NCBI GenBank assembly: GCA_030272155.1
Contig: CP126193.1
Location: 4,278,001 to 4,342,000, forward strand
Reading direction: 5' to 3'
DNA length: 64,000 nucleotides
Source of the DNA: Tetradesmus obliquus
Taxonomy: Eukaryota; Chlorophyta; Chlorophyceae; Sphaeropleales; Scenedesmaceae
Made by a program: the position numbers and the translations under genes. The notes beneath the pieces are model-generated. The model saw nothing but the letters and a program-made list of their open reading frames with translations. It ran no database searches and had not been told where the DNA came from. How positions within the stretch are numbered: the stretch's first letter is position 1; the number at the start of each line of letters is the position of its first letter. Shown here piece by piece: positions 9,953 through 22,704 of this stretch.

Positions 9953-12900
9953 GTGCTGGCTGTAGCCGTGCTAGCACTGTGTGGCTTCCTGGCGTACCAG
10001 GCAGCTCCACGACCATGCGCAGAAAGTGCACGCTACATACACGCGTCACCCGTGCAGCAACAACAGGCAGCAGCAGCAGCAGGCAGCAGCAGCAAAGGCG
10101 ATCAAGACTGCAGCAAAGCAGCAGCAGTCCCAGCAGCGGCGGCAGTTCCAGCAGCGGCAGGTGTTGACCTGTCGCTGCTGCCCAGGCTGCTCCCTTTCAC
10201 CAACTTCAGCAGCCTCAAGTCAGTGGACCTGCTGGACCCTGCCATTGCTGCCAAGCAGGACCCGCAAACGCTAAAGCAGCTGATGCAGCTGCACAACAAG
10301 CTCTTCTGCGCGTAAGTGACAGGCTTGTTGTGTTACATCTGTGCCACATGTTGTGCTTGCTGTGGGTGTCCAACAGGTGCTGGTTGCTCTGATACATCAG
10401 TGCTTCAAGGTGCTTGAATGCTGCTACCGCGCTGCCTCTGCTGCATCAGCGTCACATGCTCTCACATTTTTGTTACGTGTTACCTAATCCCCGCAGTGCT
10501 GACCTGCACAAGGAGGCACTGGCTGGGGCCACCAGCATAAAGTTTGGTGAGCAACAGCAACAGCATATTCCAGCCACAGCTGCAACAGCTGTATCCCAAG
10601 CATGGTGTAAGTGCTGCCATGTGGCTGTGACCCTGCTGACAGGACGCCTTCGCAACACATGCACAGAGCGCTCGTGCCATCTTGTGACACAGCAGCACCA
10701 CAAACACACACAACCTGGCTTTTACCCTGCCGTGGCAAAGTACATGACATTGCAGCTCACGCCACCGCTGCCTGTCTGTCTCACTTCTTCCACTTGTCTT
10801 CACTCCCACTTCTCCACTTCCCCGCAGCCAACGTGAGCATGTTTGTGTACGACACCAACGACATCGTGTCTAACCAGCTGCGCGGCGCACATCACACCTG
10901 GGAGTCATCTGAGATCAACGAGATGCTGTGGGCCCTGCGGCAGCACCAGGCAGTGCAGCAGCTGGCGGCGCAGCAGGGCAAGGCGCCAGGGCCGGCAGTG
11001 CCGCTCATGGTGGATGTGGGTGCCAACATCGGCTGGTAAGCATGGGTTGTGTCTGCAGCAGGATGCATATGCTGCTGCTTGTCGCTGCAGTGGGTGTGTG
11101 GGTGAGTACGGCTGCAGCTGATGGCTTGCGCAAGAGCAGGCGCTGCTGCAGGTGCGCATTCAGCTGCTGCAACTGTGGAGCGCGCCGGCAGCTGCAGCAG
11201 TGAGAATGGTTGTGTGTGTTGTTGTCCTGCACACAACTATGCGGCTTGCTGTCTGACATGTGGTGTTTCGTGTGCTGCAGGTTCACGCTCAATGCTGCAG
11301 CGGCTAGGGCGAGGGTGGTGGCTTTTGAGGGTGAGCAGTGCACATTCCACACACAGCACGGCACAGCGTCCCATACTACTAGTGCTGCTCGCGACCTGTT
11401 TGTGCCTGGTGGCGCAGCAAGCCTATCTATTGCACTATAGTTGCCCTCCTGCTGTTCCAAGAACAACATTGAAGTAGTAGGCGGTTGTTCTGTCTGACAG
11501 GATCCAGGCAGCTGTTCATTGACTCAGGAGCGTTGCATGCCTTCCGGCAACAGGCAGGTTCGCTGATCAGGACCGCCTGTTTCAATCACATGATGCGCCA
11601 AGCTGCTGTTATCTGAGGACGTGTGTGTGCTCTGCTGCAGCAATGTCCAGCAACATCGCGCTGCTGAGAAGGTCCTTGTGCGCCAACCCTTGGCTGCAGG
11701 ATCGCATAGCACTGTTTGGCACAGGTGCGGCCAACAGCAGCTTGATGCCGGGCCATGCGCAGCGCAGCGCAGCTTAGATGTTACAGATGTGCGTGCACCC
11801 GCATCTGCTGCAGCAACCTGTGCACCTCCTTGTCTTGTTGGCGGCACTTGCTATCGCCATTAATCAGCTCATCAGAAAGGACTTGTCTGCCAGTGAGCGT
11901 GCTTCTGTTGCAGCCTTCAACACAAACCACACCTGCACTGCAGTAGACGTCCATACAAGGGTCATGCACTGCAGCTTTGGGCGGCACTGTCCTTGCCATC
12001 TTATTTGCAGCCTCCACCGCGCTACAATGCTGCGCTGTGCCATGTATGTACACCTACTTTTGCTATCTGCTTGTGCTGCTTTGTGTTGTCAATCGATGCG
12101 TAGGCCTCGGCCCTAAGTCTAGCAACTGCCTAATGATCAGCGGCAATGACAACCAGGGCGACGGCTTCACCAAATGTGATGAGGGAAAGGACTACAAAGC
12201 GCCAGACGGCTATGCGGTGGGCTGCCAGCAGACAGGCCACATTGCATTACTACTTCAGCAGAGATTGGGCTCCTTTGTACTGCGCATCAACCGGGCGTCC
12301 TGCGTCAGCTACGCTCTGCCTCAGGCACAGTGTGCTGATGCAGCATGTGTGTGAAGCACGAGCAGGACTGCTTGCACGGCTGCATGCGTGAAAAGAAGTG
12401 GTTGCAGCAGCTGCCTGCAGATGGAGCATATCATCGCAAGTCAGCACACATTGTCCGCTGCTGCTGCTGCTGCTGCTCTCAGGTGCGTGGCGAGATGACC
12501 ACACGGCGGCTGGACACGCTGCTGGCTGAGGACGTGCTGGTGAGCCTGCCTGGTAGAGCAGCCACAACAGGAACAGCCAGTGAACAGGGGCCACAGCCAT
12601 GACAGGATAGGAACACGGCCCATGATCAGCAACCGCAGCAAGCAGCGAGCGTGCAGCAGACTCACACTGCTGGCAGCAAGGGCACGCAAGCACGCAGCCG
12701 TTGAACAAGCCACTGCCACATTGGGGCCTGCACCCTCTCAAGGGGCTGAGCCGCACCGACAGCGGCGTGCACCGATATCATCAAATCCTGGTACAGAATT
12801 GGCAGGAAGCCAGTGGTTGCGGGCGGCCTGCTGCCGCTGCGAAACAAACACCCAGCCAGCAGCGCCTGCCAGGGCCTCTCCACCATGTAGGAGAATGTCA

Positions 12901-13359
12901 CACAAAACACAACAAAACTGCCAGCAGTCATGCCGCTGCAGCACTGCCCTGGCCAGCATGCTTAGTACAGCACTGTGTGTCAAACTTTTCAAAACTAACT
13001 ATCTGCGCTGCGTTGCTGCTGCAGTTCATGAAGATGGATGTGGAGGGATATGAGCAGCAGGTGTTGGAGGGCGCCACGGCGCTGCTCAGAGAGCACAACG
13101 TGTGGTGAGGGGCGCGCTGAACGGAGCAGCAGCGGCAGATGTTATTTCATTGCTCTGCGCGTCTAGCAGGGGTGGTGCGACTCGCCTGCAAGCCATGTTA
13201 ACTTACACATGTGCCTGCTTCACAAAAAGCGTACGTAGTTGCCAGGATCCATGACGCTGTACGTTGACATGTACTTTGCACAGATAGCCAGAGATGTAGC
13301 ACATAGCTCGGTCACCCCAACTATAGTCCGCTGCCCCTTAGCTGACGCGATTCCCGCTC

Positions 13360-13397
<38 letters not shown>

Positions 13398-14322
13398 GCC
13401 GCTGTGCAGGTACATCATGGCAGAGTGAGCAAAGGGGATGCCTGCTGGCAACCAGGAGTGCCATGTAGCATGCATGGATGCAGCGAGACAGCCATAGCTA
13501 TGTGACCATTGTTAAGTTTAGTCACTTCATGTGTTCACAGCCCAAGCTTACCAAGCAGCTAAAAGCCTGACAGCAGGCGTGCATGTTGATGTGGACAGCA
13601 GTGCAGCCTTTGCACAGCAGCATTCGCGGCTGCAGCTCTGCAGGGTAGCACGCCCAATGGCACAACCTCAAGCCAACAGCAAGTGAGTATTGCTGGCAGT
13701 AAGCTTGACGGGCACACCTCCCAACCCGTCAAGCGCGCGTACCAGACAAGCCATGCTGTTGTTAGATGCCACCAGCAGGTAGACATGCCAGGACTGTAGC
13801 CACACAGCACGCTGACATGCTGCCCGGTAAGCTTGCCTGCCTGGTGCTGCTGCTGCTGCTGCTTCAGGTGCAACACGGGCATGATCGGCGAGGAGCGTGG
13901 CAAGCAGTTCATCAAGTTCATGCACAGCCAGGGCTACGCCACCTCACCCTTTGGCTTCAAGTGGGTGGCGCTGTGCCTGGGCTGCGCACATGCGTGCAGA
14001 TCAAGCAGTGGCGTGGCTCGCATGTGTTCAACACACCTGCAGTGCAGGAAGACAGTGTTGTGGGTTTGATTGTGTACATGCAGCGGGTGGCGTGTCCTGC
14101 TGCAGCATCACGCTGGCCAGCGGTGTGAGCTATGCATTTGCATATCGGGAACACTAGTTGAGGCTGCTGCTGCTGCTGCTCCCGCCGCCAACGCTACTGC
14201 TGCTGCTGCGCAGGGGGCCGTTCTGGTCGGATGCGGATGTGCAGAGCGGTGCGGCGCGCTGCAGCAACATCAACGTCTTCTGCGTAAAGCAGTCAGCCCT
14301 GCCACTGGCAAGCAGCGGATGA
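9953..14322 (+). CDS. FkbM-type SAM-dependent methyltransferase with membrane anchor, spliced
   Basis: Predicted methyltransferase of the FkbM (Methyltransf_21) family, which methylates sugars or small metabolites; likely anchored in an endomembrane. Seen: a hydrophobic segment near the start (VAVLALCGFLAYQA), a Gln/Ala linker, then LMVDVGANIGWFTLNAAAA (10828-11035 joined to 11281-11330), the SAM-binding motif with the acidic residue in VVAFE. Later come SSNIALLRRSLCANPWLQDR (about 11640-11724), a Cys-containing insert (GLGPKSSNCLMISGNDNQ), FMKMDVEGYEQQVLEGATAL (about 13023-13105, the family hallmark), YIMAEC, and a last exon FWSDADVQSG ending in TGA at 14320. Phases fit at all joints I checked (10311/10497, 10546/10828, 11035/11281). 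The true start codon is not found: 9953 follows an acceptor-like CAG, so a short upstream exon is likely. Confidence 0.78.
13363..13396. repeat. (CTG)n triplet repeat in an FkbM-gene intron
   Basis: About eleven CTG units directly before the acceptor of the short exon encoding YIMAE. The run forms the pyrimidine/G-rich intron end. Confidence 0.8.
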
Positions 14323-15436
14323 GCCAAGAGTGACTGAAAGGATGGCTCAGTAAGGGCTGCAGACAGAGTGGCAAGTCAGTGCGGCCCGCGCATGCTGCGT
14401 GCGTTTTCAGAGGGCAGCCTGCCAGGCGCAACTGCAGTGCAGTTGAGTTGCCACATAGAACATCAATCACACATGTTCAGACGTCTTTCGTAGTTGCCCT
14501 ATGCCTGGGTGCGCACTTTGTCTACTACCAGGCAGGTTTGCATGCAGTGCATCAGCCAGGCTCGCTGATGCTGCTCCAAAGCCTACCATACACCAAACTG
14601 TATGTGGAGCTAGTATAGTTGTATTTGCATGTTTGATGCCTTGGCAGATGCGCAGCGCTGCAGCCAGACTTTGTTGAATGCGTACAGCCCTGTTTGAGCT
14701 GCACTGCACCTGGCAAGTGCACAGCATTGACGCAGCATGTCAGCATGGCTGCGATGCTTCCTGTTGCTTGTGCGATACATCGTTCTGTGTCAGATTTAAA
14801 ATTCGCGCTCCTTTGTTGAGAGAGGTGCCATTGGCCCGGCTGGATGCACCCTGCCCCCACAAGGCCTGCAGATCTTGACTGCATCTCAAGCCTGTGCAGC
14901 AGCGCAGACGGCGTGTCCCACGTCTCTGTGTGTTGCAACCAGCATCCGGCCAGTACTCAGCCTTCTTGTCAATCGTCTCGTCTATTTCAAAAGGGTTGTT
15001 GTGCGTATGCACGGGCCTTGTGTCACTCGATCGCCAGGAATTCAATGAGATGCAGCTGCAGGCAGTCACCGGGGTAACTTGATTGACAACTTCTCTGCGT
15101 CCAGCATGCCGAAGGCGACACCGTCAACAAGTAAAACTTCATCTGTGTGGTGTCACCAGTTTGCTGTATAAGCCATCATAACGCCTCTGTCATTCGAACC
15201 TGCCCGTCCCGCCCGGTGAACCAGGTTGCAGACCTCAGAAGCCATTTGCCGACACCTAGCTACTCAGCCACAGTCTATTATCCGAAACTTTGTTTCTGCG
15301 GTCGATTGCCACTTGTGCTGTGCGGACACCACACTACTTTCGGCCGCATTTGTTCGTAATTGGAGTGTCACCGTAAACAAATCGCAGCAAAGTATCGCAT
15401 TTCTGTATTTACTGGTTTGAGAACCGGCGATAAAGC
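14323..15436. other. Intergenic, no gene recognised
   Basis: Open frames here are short and unlike known proteins. The right end must contain the promoter and 5' UTR of the first copper amine oxidase gene, whose ATG is at 15437. Confidence 0.5.
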
Positions 15437-18400
15437 ATGGCGGGCGGGCATGGCTGGTTCAGCCTGGCACTGCTGTGCTGCTGCCTGGTGACAGCAGCAG
15501 GGCAAGGTGAGTAGCGCAAAGGTGGCTGCATGCCCCTTCCGACGCCGCCGTGACATTTTAACATGCATACCAACCTTGTTGCTGGCCACCCTGCAGCCTG
15601 TCCAGAGTGGCCACCCTCTAGCTCAGGCCAAGCAGTCCTCGCAGCACAGCGCGCCAAAGCGCCGCTCAATGTCTTCACTGAGTTGACGCTGGAGGAACAC
15701 AATGCAGGTGCGGCACTAGAACAGGTGACTGCAAGAATCACGTGCCATGCTGCTGCAGCAGTTGCTAAGAAGGTGGGTCCTCTGGTCACAGCAGGGCCGC
15801 CATGTGCAGCAGTAGCGGTCGCAGGCAGTTGGCACAGCATGCAGCTGGAGTACAGGCCTGCTGTGCTGCATGGAAATGCTCCTGACCAGCACATGTCTTG
15901 CTACCTGTTGTTTGATGGCTTTTTGCGGCTGTGTTGCACTGGTTGCGCTGCAGTGTTCAAGTTCCTGCTGGCGCAGAAGGACTTGGGGCTGTCAGACCTG
16001 ACAGCAGTCAACTTGACTGTCGCTGACGTCAGGATTAGCTACGTGCACGGCATTTGGTACGAGGTGAGCTTACCATGCATTGGTTCTCAGGCATTGGTTG
16101 AGCAGTGAGTGACAACCCTTGCAGCTGCAAGAGCAGGTGGCAGCAGTCCAGCGGGCAGGGCAACAGGTACCACGTGAGGATGGCAAAGCAGTCGCGACCC
16201 ATGCAGGCCTGGCGCTTGCTTGTTGTGGCTGCATCACATGCTGGCGCAGCCAGTGATGTGAGCACCCACGTAACATTGCCGTGCAGCAGCTACAGGTGAA
16301 GATTGAGAGCACCTGTCAGCTGCTGTACGAAAAGATAACAGCAGCGCATGCAGCGCAGCAGGATTGCTGCTGCACACCTTCCGGCCCGGGCATTCCAACT
16401 GCTGCACCCCTCCACACAACTGTCTGCGCCCCGCAGATGCCACCCAAGTCAGAAGTTCTGGCGCACATTGACAAGAAAGCAGCGATGCCAGCTCGCAAGG
16501 CACGTGCGCTGCTGGTGCTGGGCAAGTCCAGCCCACCCACTGTGCGTGAGGTGCTGGTCACACTTAAAGCCGGCACAGACGGAAAGCCAGTAGCCAGCAA
16601 CCTGCAGCGCGTGAACATCCACAGCAGCAAGTGGCCCGAGGTGCCCTACAACCAGCGCCCACACGGCGTGATGGACCAAGTCGGGTGCGTGGAGAAGCTG
16701 TCAGGAAAGCAGCAGCAAACACAGCACAGCGCAAGCGCAGGTCATGAGCACACAGCAAAACCTGCATCAGATGAACGAACCTTTTGCAAATGGTGTATAG
16801 TAGCTGTGGTTTGAGCTGCATCCTGCTGTCTGCCCTGCTGCAGGCAAGTCATCGCGCTGACTAAGGTGTATGAGCAGCTCAACGCATTCATTGGCGCAGC
16901 GTTCCCTGGCTACAGCTACGGCGAGTCCTGCGAGCCCAAGTGCATCGGCGACAACTACGGCGCCTACCAGTGGCTGAGCGACGACATCCAGCGCGCCATC
17001 TACATCTGGTTCTTCATGCCGGAGGCGGCGGAGGGAGATGGCGGCTACATCCACCCGCTGCCGCTGCAGGTGCTGGCGGCAGGGCGCAGTGAGTGGACGC
17101 GCCGGCAGAGCCAGGCTCACAGCTGAGAGCAGTGCAATTCTTTGTCGCATCGATGGCGGCAGCAATGTCAAGATAACACAAGTGACTACAGCATCGCTGA
17201 CCTCACGCACAGTATGTCGTCCTGATGCGGCTATCGATGCGCTTTGTGTCTGATGCTGCTGCTGCTGCCTTGCCTGCCTCCTGCGCTGCCCTGCTCTCGC
17301 CCTATTGTGTGCCGCCAGACGACGACCTCACTTCATGGGAGGTTGCGCGCTGGTGGTTCAACGGCCACTTCTTTGACACCATTAACGACCTCATCCGCGC
17401 ATGGAACGCCGATAAGGACGGCATGCGCTCCGGCTTCCGCATGCTGCGCCCGGCCGGCGCGGCCAAACTGTTCAGCAACTTCATGCAGCGGCCGGGGCCG
17501 CGGCGCGGCGAGCAGCAGCCTGTGGGGCCCATCTCACTCGAGCCGTACGGCAGGAGGTGCGTGTGTGGCTGCAGGAAGTAGGCTGTGATTTTGAATAAAG
17601 GCGCTGAGCGCACGAGCACCACATTCGCAGGGCCAATGCATGCATGGCGTACGCACGCTCTGGGCCAGATTACTGATATCCTCCTGTCAGACAGGCGCAA
17701 GCTGATGAAGCACTGCAGAGAATGATAATTCGCACACATTGGGCTCACTGTCCTGCAAATCTCTGCGTGTTTGCTGGCGCAGGTTCAGCATTGCTCAGGG
17801 CAACCGCGTTAAGTGGCTTGGTTGGGAGTTATACGTGGGCTACCTGCCTCACTACGGCCCGCGCTACATGGATGTGCGCTTCAAGGGCGAGCGCATTGCC
17901 TACGAGATCAGCATGCAGGAGGCGCTCGCATGTGAGCCTGGGCTGGGGCTGCAGAGCTGCAGCGTTGCTGGCTTGGGCCATGCGCATGTGCATGCGGCAG
18001 CACGGCAGCTACTGAAAGCCGATTTGACCTCCTTGCCTTGCACCAACGTTTGACAGTTGGCTGCCAACTTGGTCAGCTTCAACAGGTGCCCGCATGTGAG
18101 CCGGCTAGGGCTCGCATGTGGTGATGTGGCAGTGCAGTAACAGGCAGCAGCTCAAGCACCTGCACGGCCATGTCTGTGGGGTGTGGCATGTCAGGCGTGT
18201 CTTCACCTTGCTGTGCTGTGTATGTGTGCTCTTTGGTGCCTGCCTGCAGCGTACGGAGCTAGCGACTTGTCTCAGGCCAACACGGTGTACTTGGACAGCC
18301 ACTGGGGCATCGGGGCCAGCGTGAGGGAGCTGGTGCAGGGCATTGACTGCCCCATGACGGCTGCATACATGGACGCTGTCACGTTCTACAAAGGGTCTAG

Positions 18401-20490
18401 CAAGGCAAATTACCACAAGAATGCCATCTGTGTGTTTGAGCACAATCCAGGTGAGTGCTGCGCAGGACTGGTGCCAGCCGCAGTTGATGGCTGGTGCATG
18501 CAGCTGTGCACGTGCCGCTGCATGGTCCACGCGCGCACCCACTGCACATGGCCAAGCTACCTGCATGCACAAGCACGCAAGGCAAACCTGCTGACAGCCC
18601 CGGGTCCCTTGTACGCTGTGTTACCTCGTTGCTGCGCTGCAGACACACCAGTCTTGCGCCACTACAGCTACAGCTACCAGTTCTACGGCGCAATTCCCGG
18701 AGCCAGCCTGGTGGTGCGCATGGTGTCTGAGATCAACAACTACGACTACATTGCTGACCTCATCCTGTCAAACGATGGCATGCTGGAGGTCAAGGTGGTC
18801 ACGTCAGGGTGAGCAGCGCGCAGGCGCAACAGTAGGCGGCGGCTGGCAGGGCTAGCATGCCGGCTGTTATGTAATGTATTCAAGTAGTGCCACCAGGCTG
18901 CACAGCAAGCATTCCGTGATGGTCATCAGGCCATTGCGGCTCCTGGAGCCTCACACAAGCGATCTTTGTGTTTCTATTTGAACCTGCTAAGCACACACAC
19001 AAAGGTGCAACTGCCAACATTTGGTGTGATTGGTGGCGTTGTGACTGCAGGTATGTGCAGGCTGCCGCCTTCCAGAACAGCTACCGCAAGAACTTTGGCT
19101 ACCCGCTCATGTTCAACATCAGCGGCACGCTGCACACGCACGTGCTGGCCTGGAAGGTTGACCTGGACATCGCAGGCACCTCCAACAGTGTGAACATCCA
19201 CCACATGAAGGTGCGGCCGCTGCAAACAAAATATGGCTGTGCAGACTCAGTTGCTAACACTGCATTGCTACTTCATCGCATGCAGGCTGCGTCACACGTC
19301 TGCATCCGGCAGCAAGTGACATCTTGCATAGCAGTGCAGCAGCATGCGTGACTGCATGTGCAGACAGCAGCTCAGCATGCAACTGAATTAGTTGAAGCTG
19401 TGGCTCCAACCGCGATAGCTGTCAGCAGTGTTAAGTCTGGCCTTGTCAATGCTGCAGCAGGCCAGCTCCAAACCGTGTGCACGCCTACTGAGCACACCAG
19501 ACACCGCTGCATACGCCATAGCCCGCAGCACTGCCTGACTCACACCACTGACTGCAAGCATGTGGCTCATTCCGTGTCGCCCTGTCTGTCTGCCTGTGCG
19601 CAGGTGGGTGAGGCGGACGACGGCGCGGGCGGCAAGATCTACATCAACAAGTACGAGGCGGAAATCGCGGAGACAGAAAATGAAGCCGCTTACCAGACCA
19701 TGATGCTGGAGCCAAAGCTGCCAGTTGTTATCAATGAGAACAAGCTGAATGGCTTTGGCAGCCCGCGCGGCTACAAGGTGCAGCTGAACAGGCCGCTGCT
19801 AAATCTTGAGCCGCCCGGGTATGCGCGGAGCAAGGCGCTGGGTGAGTGCTGCTGGCTGCTGCTGCTTGCGTGGCAGTGCATTGCGTTTGTGTGACCGAAA
19901 AGAATGCAAATACGCGCCGCTGTATGAAGTAGGTGGTAGCTGCTGAAGCGCTGTGTTGCAGACGTCCCAGGATTGGCAACATACGGTTATACTCTCACTC
20001 ACATGCATGACATGCAGAGTAGGTGCACATTTGAACAACAATCGAACATCCTGCTACTGCACCATTCAATCGCGCCGCAGGCTTCATGAAGTACAGCTTT
20101 GCCGCCACCAAGCACAAGGACGGCGAGGCGCACAGCAGCAGCATCTACGGCCAGGCGCGGCTGTCCAACCCCTCCACCTCTCTGACCGACTACGTGGACG
20201 GCGAGCCGCTGCGCAACCAGGACGTGGTGGTGTGGGTCAACAGCGGGCTGTACCACATCCCCGTGGCCGAGGACGCGCCCGTCACCACCACTACTGGCAA
20301 CATGCTCGGGTTCAGCCTTGTGCCTTTCAACTGGGCCAATGAGAGCCCTGCAACAGACATGGCAGACATGGTGCAGATAGATACAAAGAACAAGGAGGTG
20401 CCTGCAGTGAAGAAGGCAGTTGCAGCGCTGAACTGTGCTCCTGGATTTGCAGACGTGCCATTCCTGGAGTCGGGCTTTGAGTCAGCCTGA
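15437..20490 (+). CDS. Copper amine oxidase, secreted type, tandem copy A
   Basis: Quinoprotein that oxidises primary amines to aldehydes with release of ammonia and hydrogen peroxide. Seen: a signal peptide (WFSLALLCCCLVTAAGQ) in exon 1 (15437-15506). Exon 2 (15597-15707) has FTELTLEE, as at the start of domain D2; exon 3 (15954-16063) ends YVHGIWYE; exon 4 starts at 16437 with MPPKSEVLAHID. Later exons give DDIQRAIYIWFF, WWFNGHFF, YVGYLPHYGPRYMDVRFKG, the catalytic-base block VYLDSHWGIG, and INNYDY, whose first Tyr (codon 18741-18743) is the topaquinone precursor. Copper ligands are the His pair in TLHTHVLAW (19133 and 19139) and the His in LYHIPVAEDAPVT (20254). About 12 exons and roughly 780 residues, near normal length. 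No peroxisomal C-terminus (ends ESGFESA). All key residues are present, so it should be active. Confidence 0.93.
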
Positions 20491-22704
20491 GACCCTGTTG
20501 TTGTAGCAGCAGCAGCAGCCAGCAGCATGGCTAGACGCATGGCTGCCACCTAGTGGATGTTACTGCGCTTTGTCAGCTACTGCTTTTGCATTAGCAGCGT
20601 TGCTGAAGGGTGGTGCAGGTCAAGCCCCAGCTGCCTTGCAACATCCTTTGCAGCACCTGCCCACGTGCTTATGTCGAGTGCATGCAGCGCAACTGCTGAT
20701 ATTTGTACAGCTGCGGTGGGCGGTGGGACTTCTGATTGCCATCAACATGCGGTGGGATGGGATGGGATGAGCGTGTGGAGTAGGTTAGTTGCCAGCCTCA
20801 GCCGAGCCGATGGGGCATCTGGAGCAATGGGCTTACGCATGCCATGCAAGGAGTGATAGCCAGGTTACAACCGAGCGAGGCAGATCTGGCCAGCAGTGGC
20901 TGTGTAGCGTGTCGAGTTGTGTTGTTTGAGGGCTCTGTTGAGCCTAGCTTGTGTCAGCTGGTGGTATGACTGCACTTCCAAGGCCGTAACAATGCTGATG
21001 CGTGCTAGCGCTGCAGCGCTGCTTCAGCAGCTGATGTCGGCACGGTGAGCATCCAGTGTAGCTGCATATGTTTTTGTGGAAAGTGCACAACAGAAAGCCA
21101 GGCTGCCACATAAGCCTGTGGCAGGTGGCTGCAGAGAGTAGGGATCTTGTGTGTAGATGTACATCCCGTTATGTCTGCGGAACGGGTTGCAGTGGGGCGT
21201 GAGCATGTGAGCTTCATGCTGCAATGATTGCAGTGTGGCTGTGCCTGCGCAGCCACTTGCTAGGCTGACTGGGCCACCAGGTTCCACGAGTCAGAATCAT
21301 CGGTTGGATCAAGTCGAGTGTGCAGGGCAACGGCGGGTGCTTTCTTTGGATGTGCACTCAACGATATATCTGTCTTAGTACGCATGTGTGCACCTGTGTT
21401 CCACTGTGCTGCCAGCAGGGAGCATGGCTTGGAGCTTGTGATGCATGTGCATGCCTTGCACAATGTGATGCTTGCTGGAGCCTGTCAAGGCCGGGCGGAC
21501 TCCACCTTAAATAGGCCTGGCAGGCCTCATATATGAGCAGGCTGATGCTGGGTTGGGGGGGCCTTATGGCATGAAGCTGCGTGTCCACACTATTGGGGTT
21601 GCATACCCACAGTGGCACCTGCTGCGCAATGCACCTGCAGGCAGCTGTTAACATGGAGTTTTCAGAGTTTGTTAGCATGGAGCTGTCTTTTGCAAGTGGA
21701 TGACCATGCAGCCGCAATCACCCCTGGTAAAAAAAGCGGCAATCAGCTGTCATTGACGCAGTCAGCTTGACATCAAGCTGAATGTAAGCAACATCACATG
21801 TCCAGTGACTTACTTTTGGCTTGTTGCGTCCTGAGCAGCCTGCTGAGCATCGTGAGTTCACCATGGCAAGGTAACAGAAGTATGTAATGGCTAAAGGGTT
21901 CACAAAATAGTCATTCAATGACTCTGAGTCAGAGCACCCTCTGGAGGTGAAGGTTTGAAGGGTGGTCAGGCTTCCGGGTACCGGCAATCAATTTGACCCG
22001 TGTTGACCAGCCGTGTGGCAGGGCATTGTATGCGTGATTCAGCAAAATCCACGAAGTCCCTGGATGTGTGACGTTCAAACGCCGTCAATCATTCAGATCG
22101 CTTGCAGGAGCAGCCAACGCATTTAACAACGGCTTAGTCGGTGTTGACCAGCACACCATCATCATCATGGCATGATCCTCTGGTGTTTGGACATGCATCT
22201 TCACGCCAGGGCCACTCATTTGCCTCACAAACAGCGTTATACATTCTAACACAAATCTGGTACATTTCGAGACGGTGGTCGGTGCCACCGTCAGGCCTTT
22301 TGTGAACACTGTTCGCATTGTTGATGTGCTGCCCATGCAGTGATGCCTGCATGCACAGCCTGCTGCCACAAATGCAGTGCTGCTGGAGTTCTATGAGTCA
22401 TAGTAAAAACTGTCAATCGCTACAGAGGGGTGTTTGGTGGTTGTGCGTGCTTTGCCAGCGATGTTGTGCTTGAAAACCGCTGCTGCGCTGAGAGAACCCT
22501 GGCTTTCGCAAGAAGACCCGGAGAGGCAGGCTGTAGGGCCGTGTATGCTTTTTATGCAGAATTAATATGTTTCAATTGATCTTTTGACCGCTGCACGTTG
22601 CAAACGTACAACAGAGTTTACCGGAATTGCTTGTTGTGGGCTGTTGAGACGCTTTTGCTGCGCCAGACCTTCATGACATAGTTTTAGTTTCAACATAAAT
22701 ACAT
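20491..22704. other. 2.2-kb spacer between the amine oxidase copies
   Basis: No convincing gene. Two minus-strand frames (21987-21718 and 22352-22134) have mixed, Cys-containing composition but match no family I know and are not joined by a clear intron. The spacer holds the 3' UTR of copy A and the promoter of copy B. Confidence 0.45.

Noticed and set aside
15597..15707. Peroxisomal location of the amine oxidases
   Set aside because: Both have N-terminal signal peptides and lack a C-terminal SKL-type signal.
21718..22369. A two-exon minus-strand gene between the amine oxidases
   Set aside because: The two frames could not be joined by GT-AG sites in phase and match no known family.
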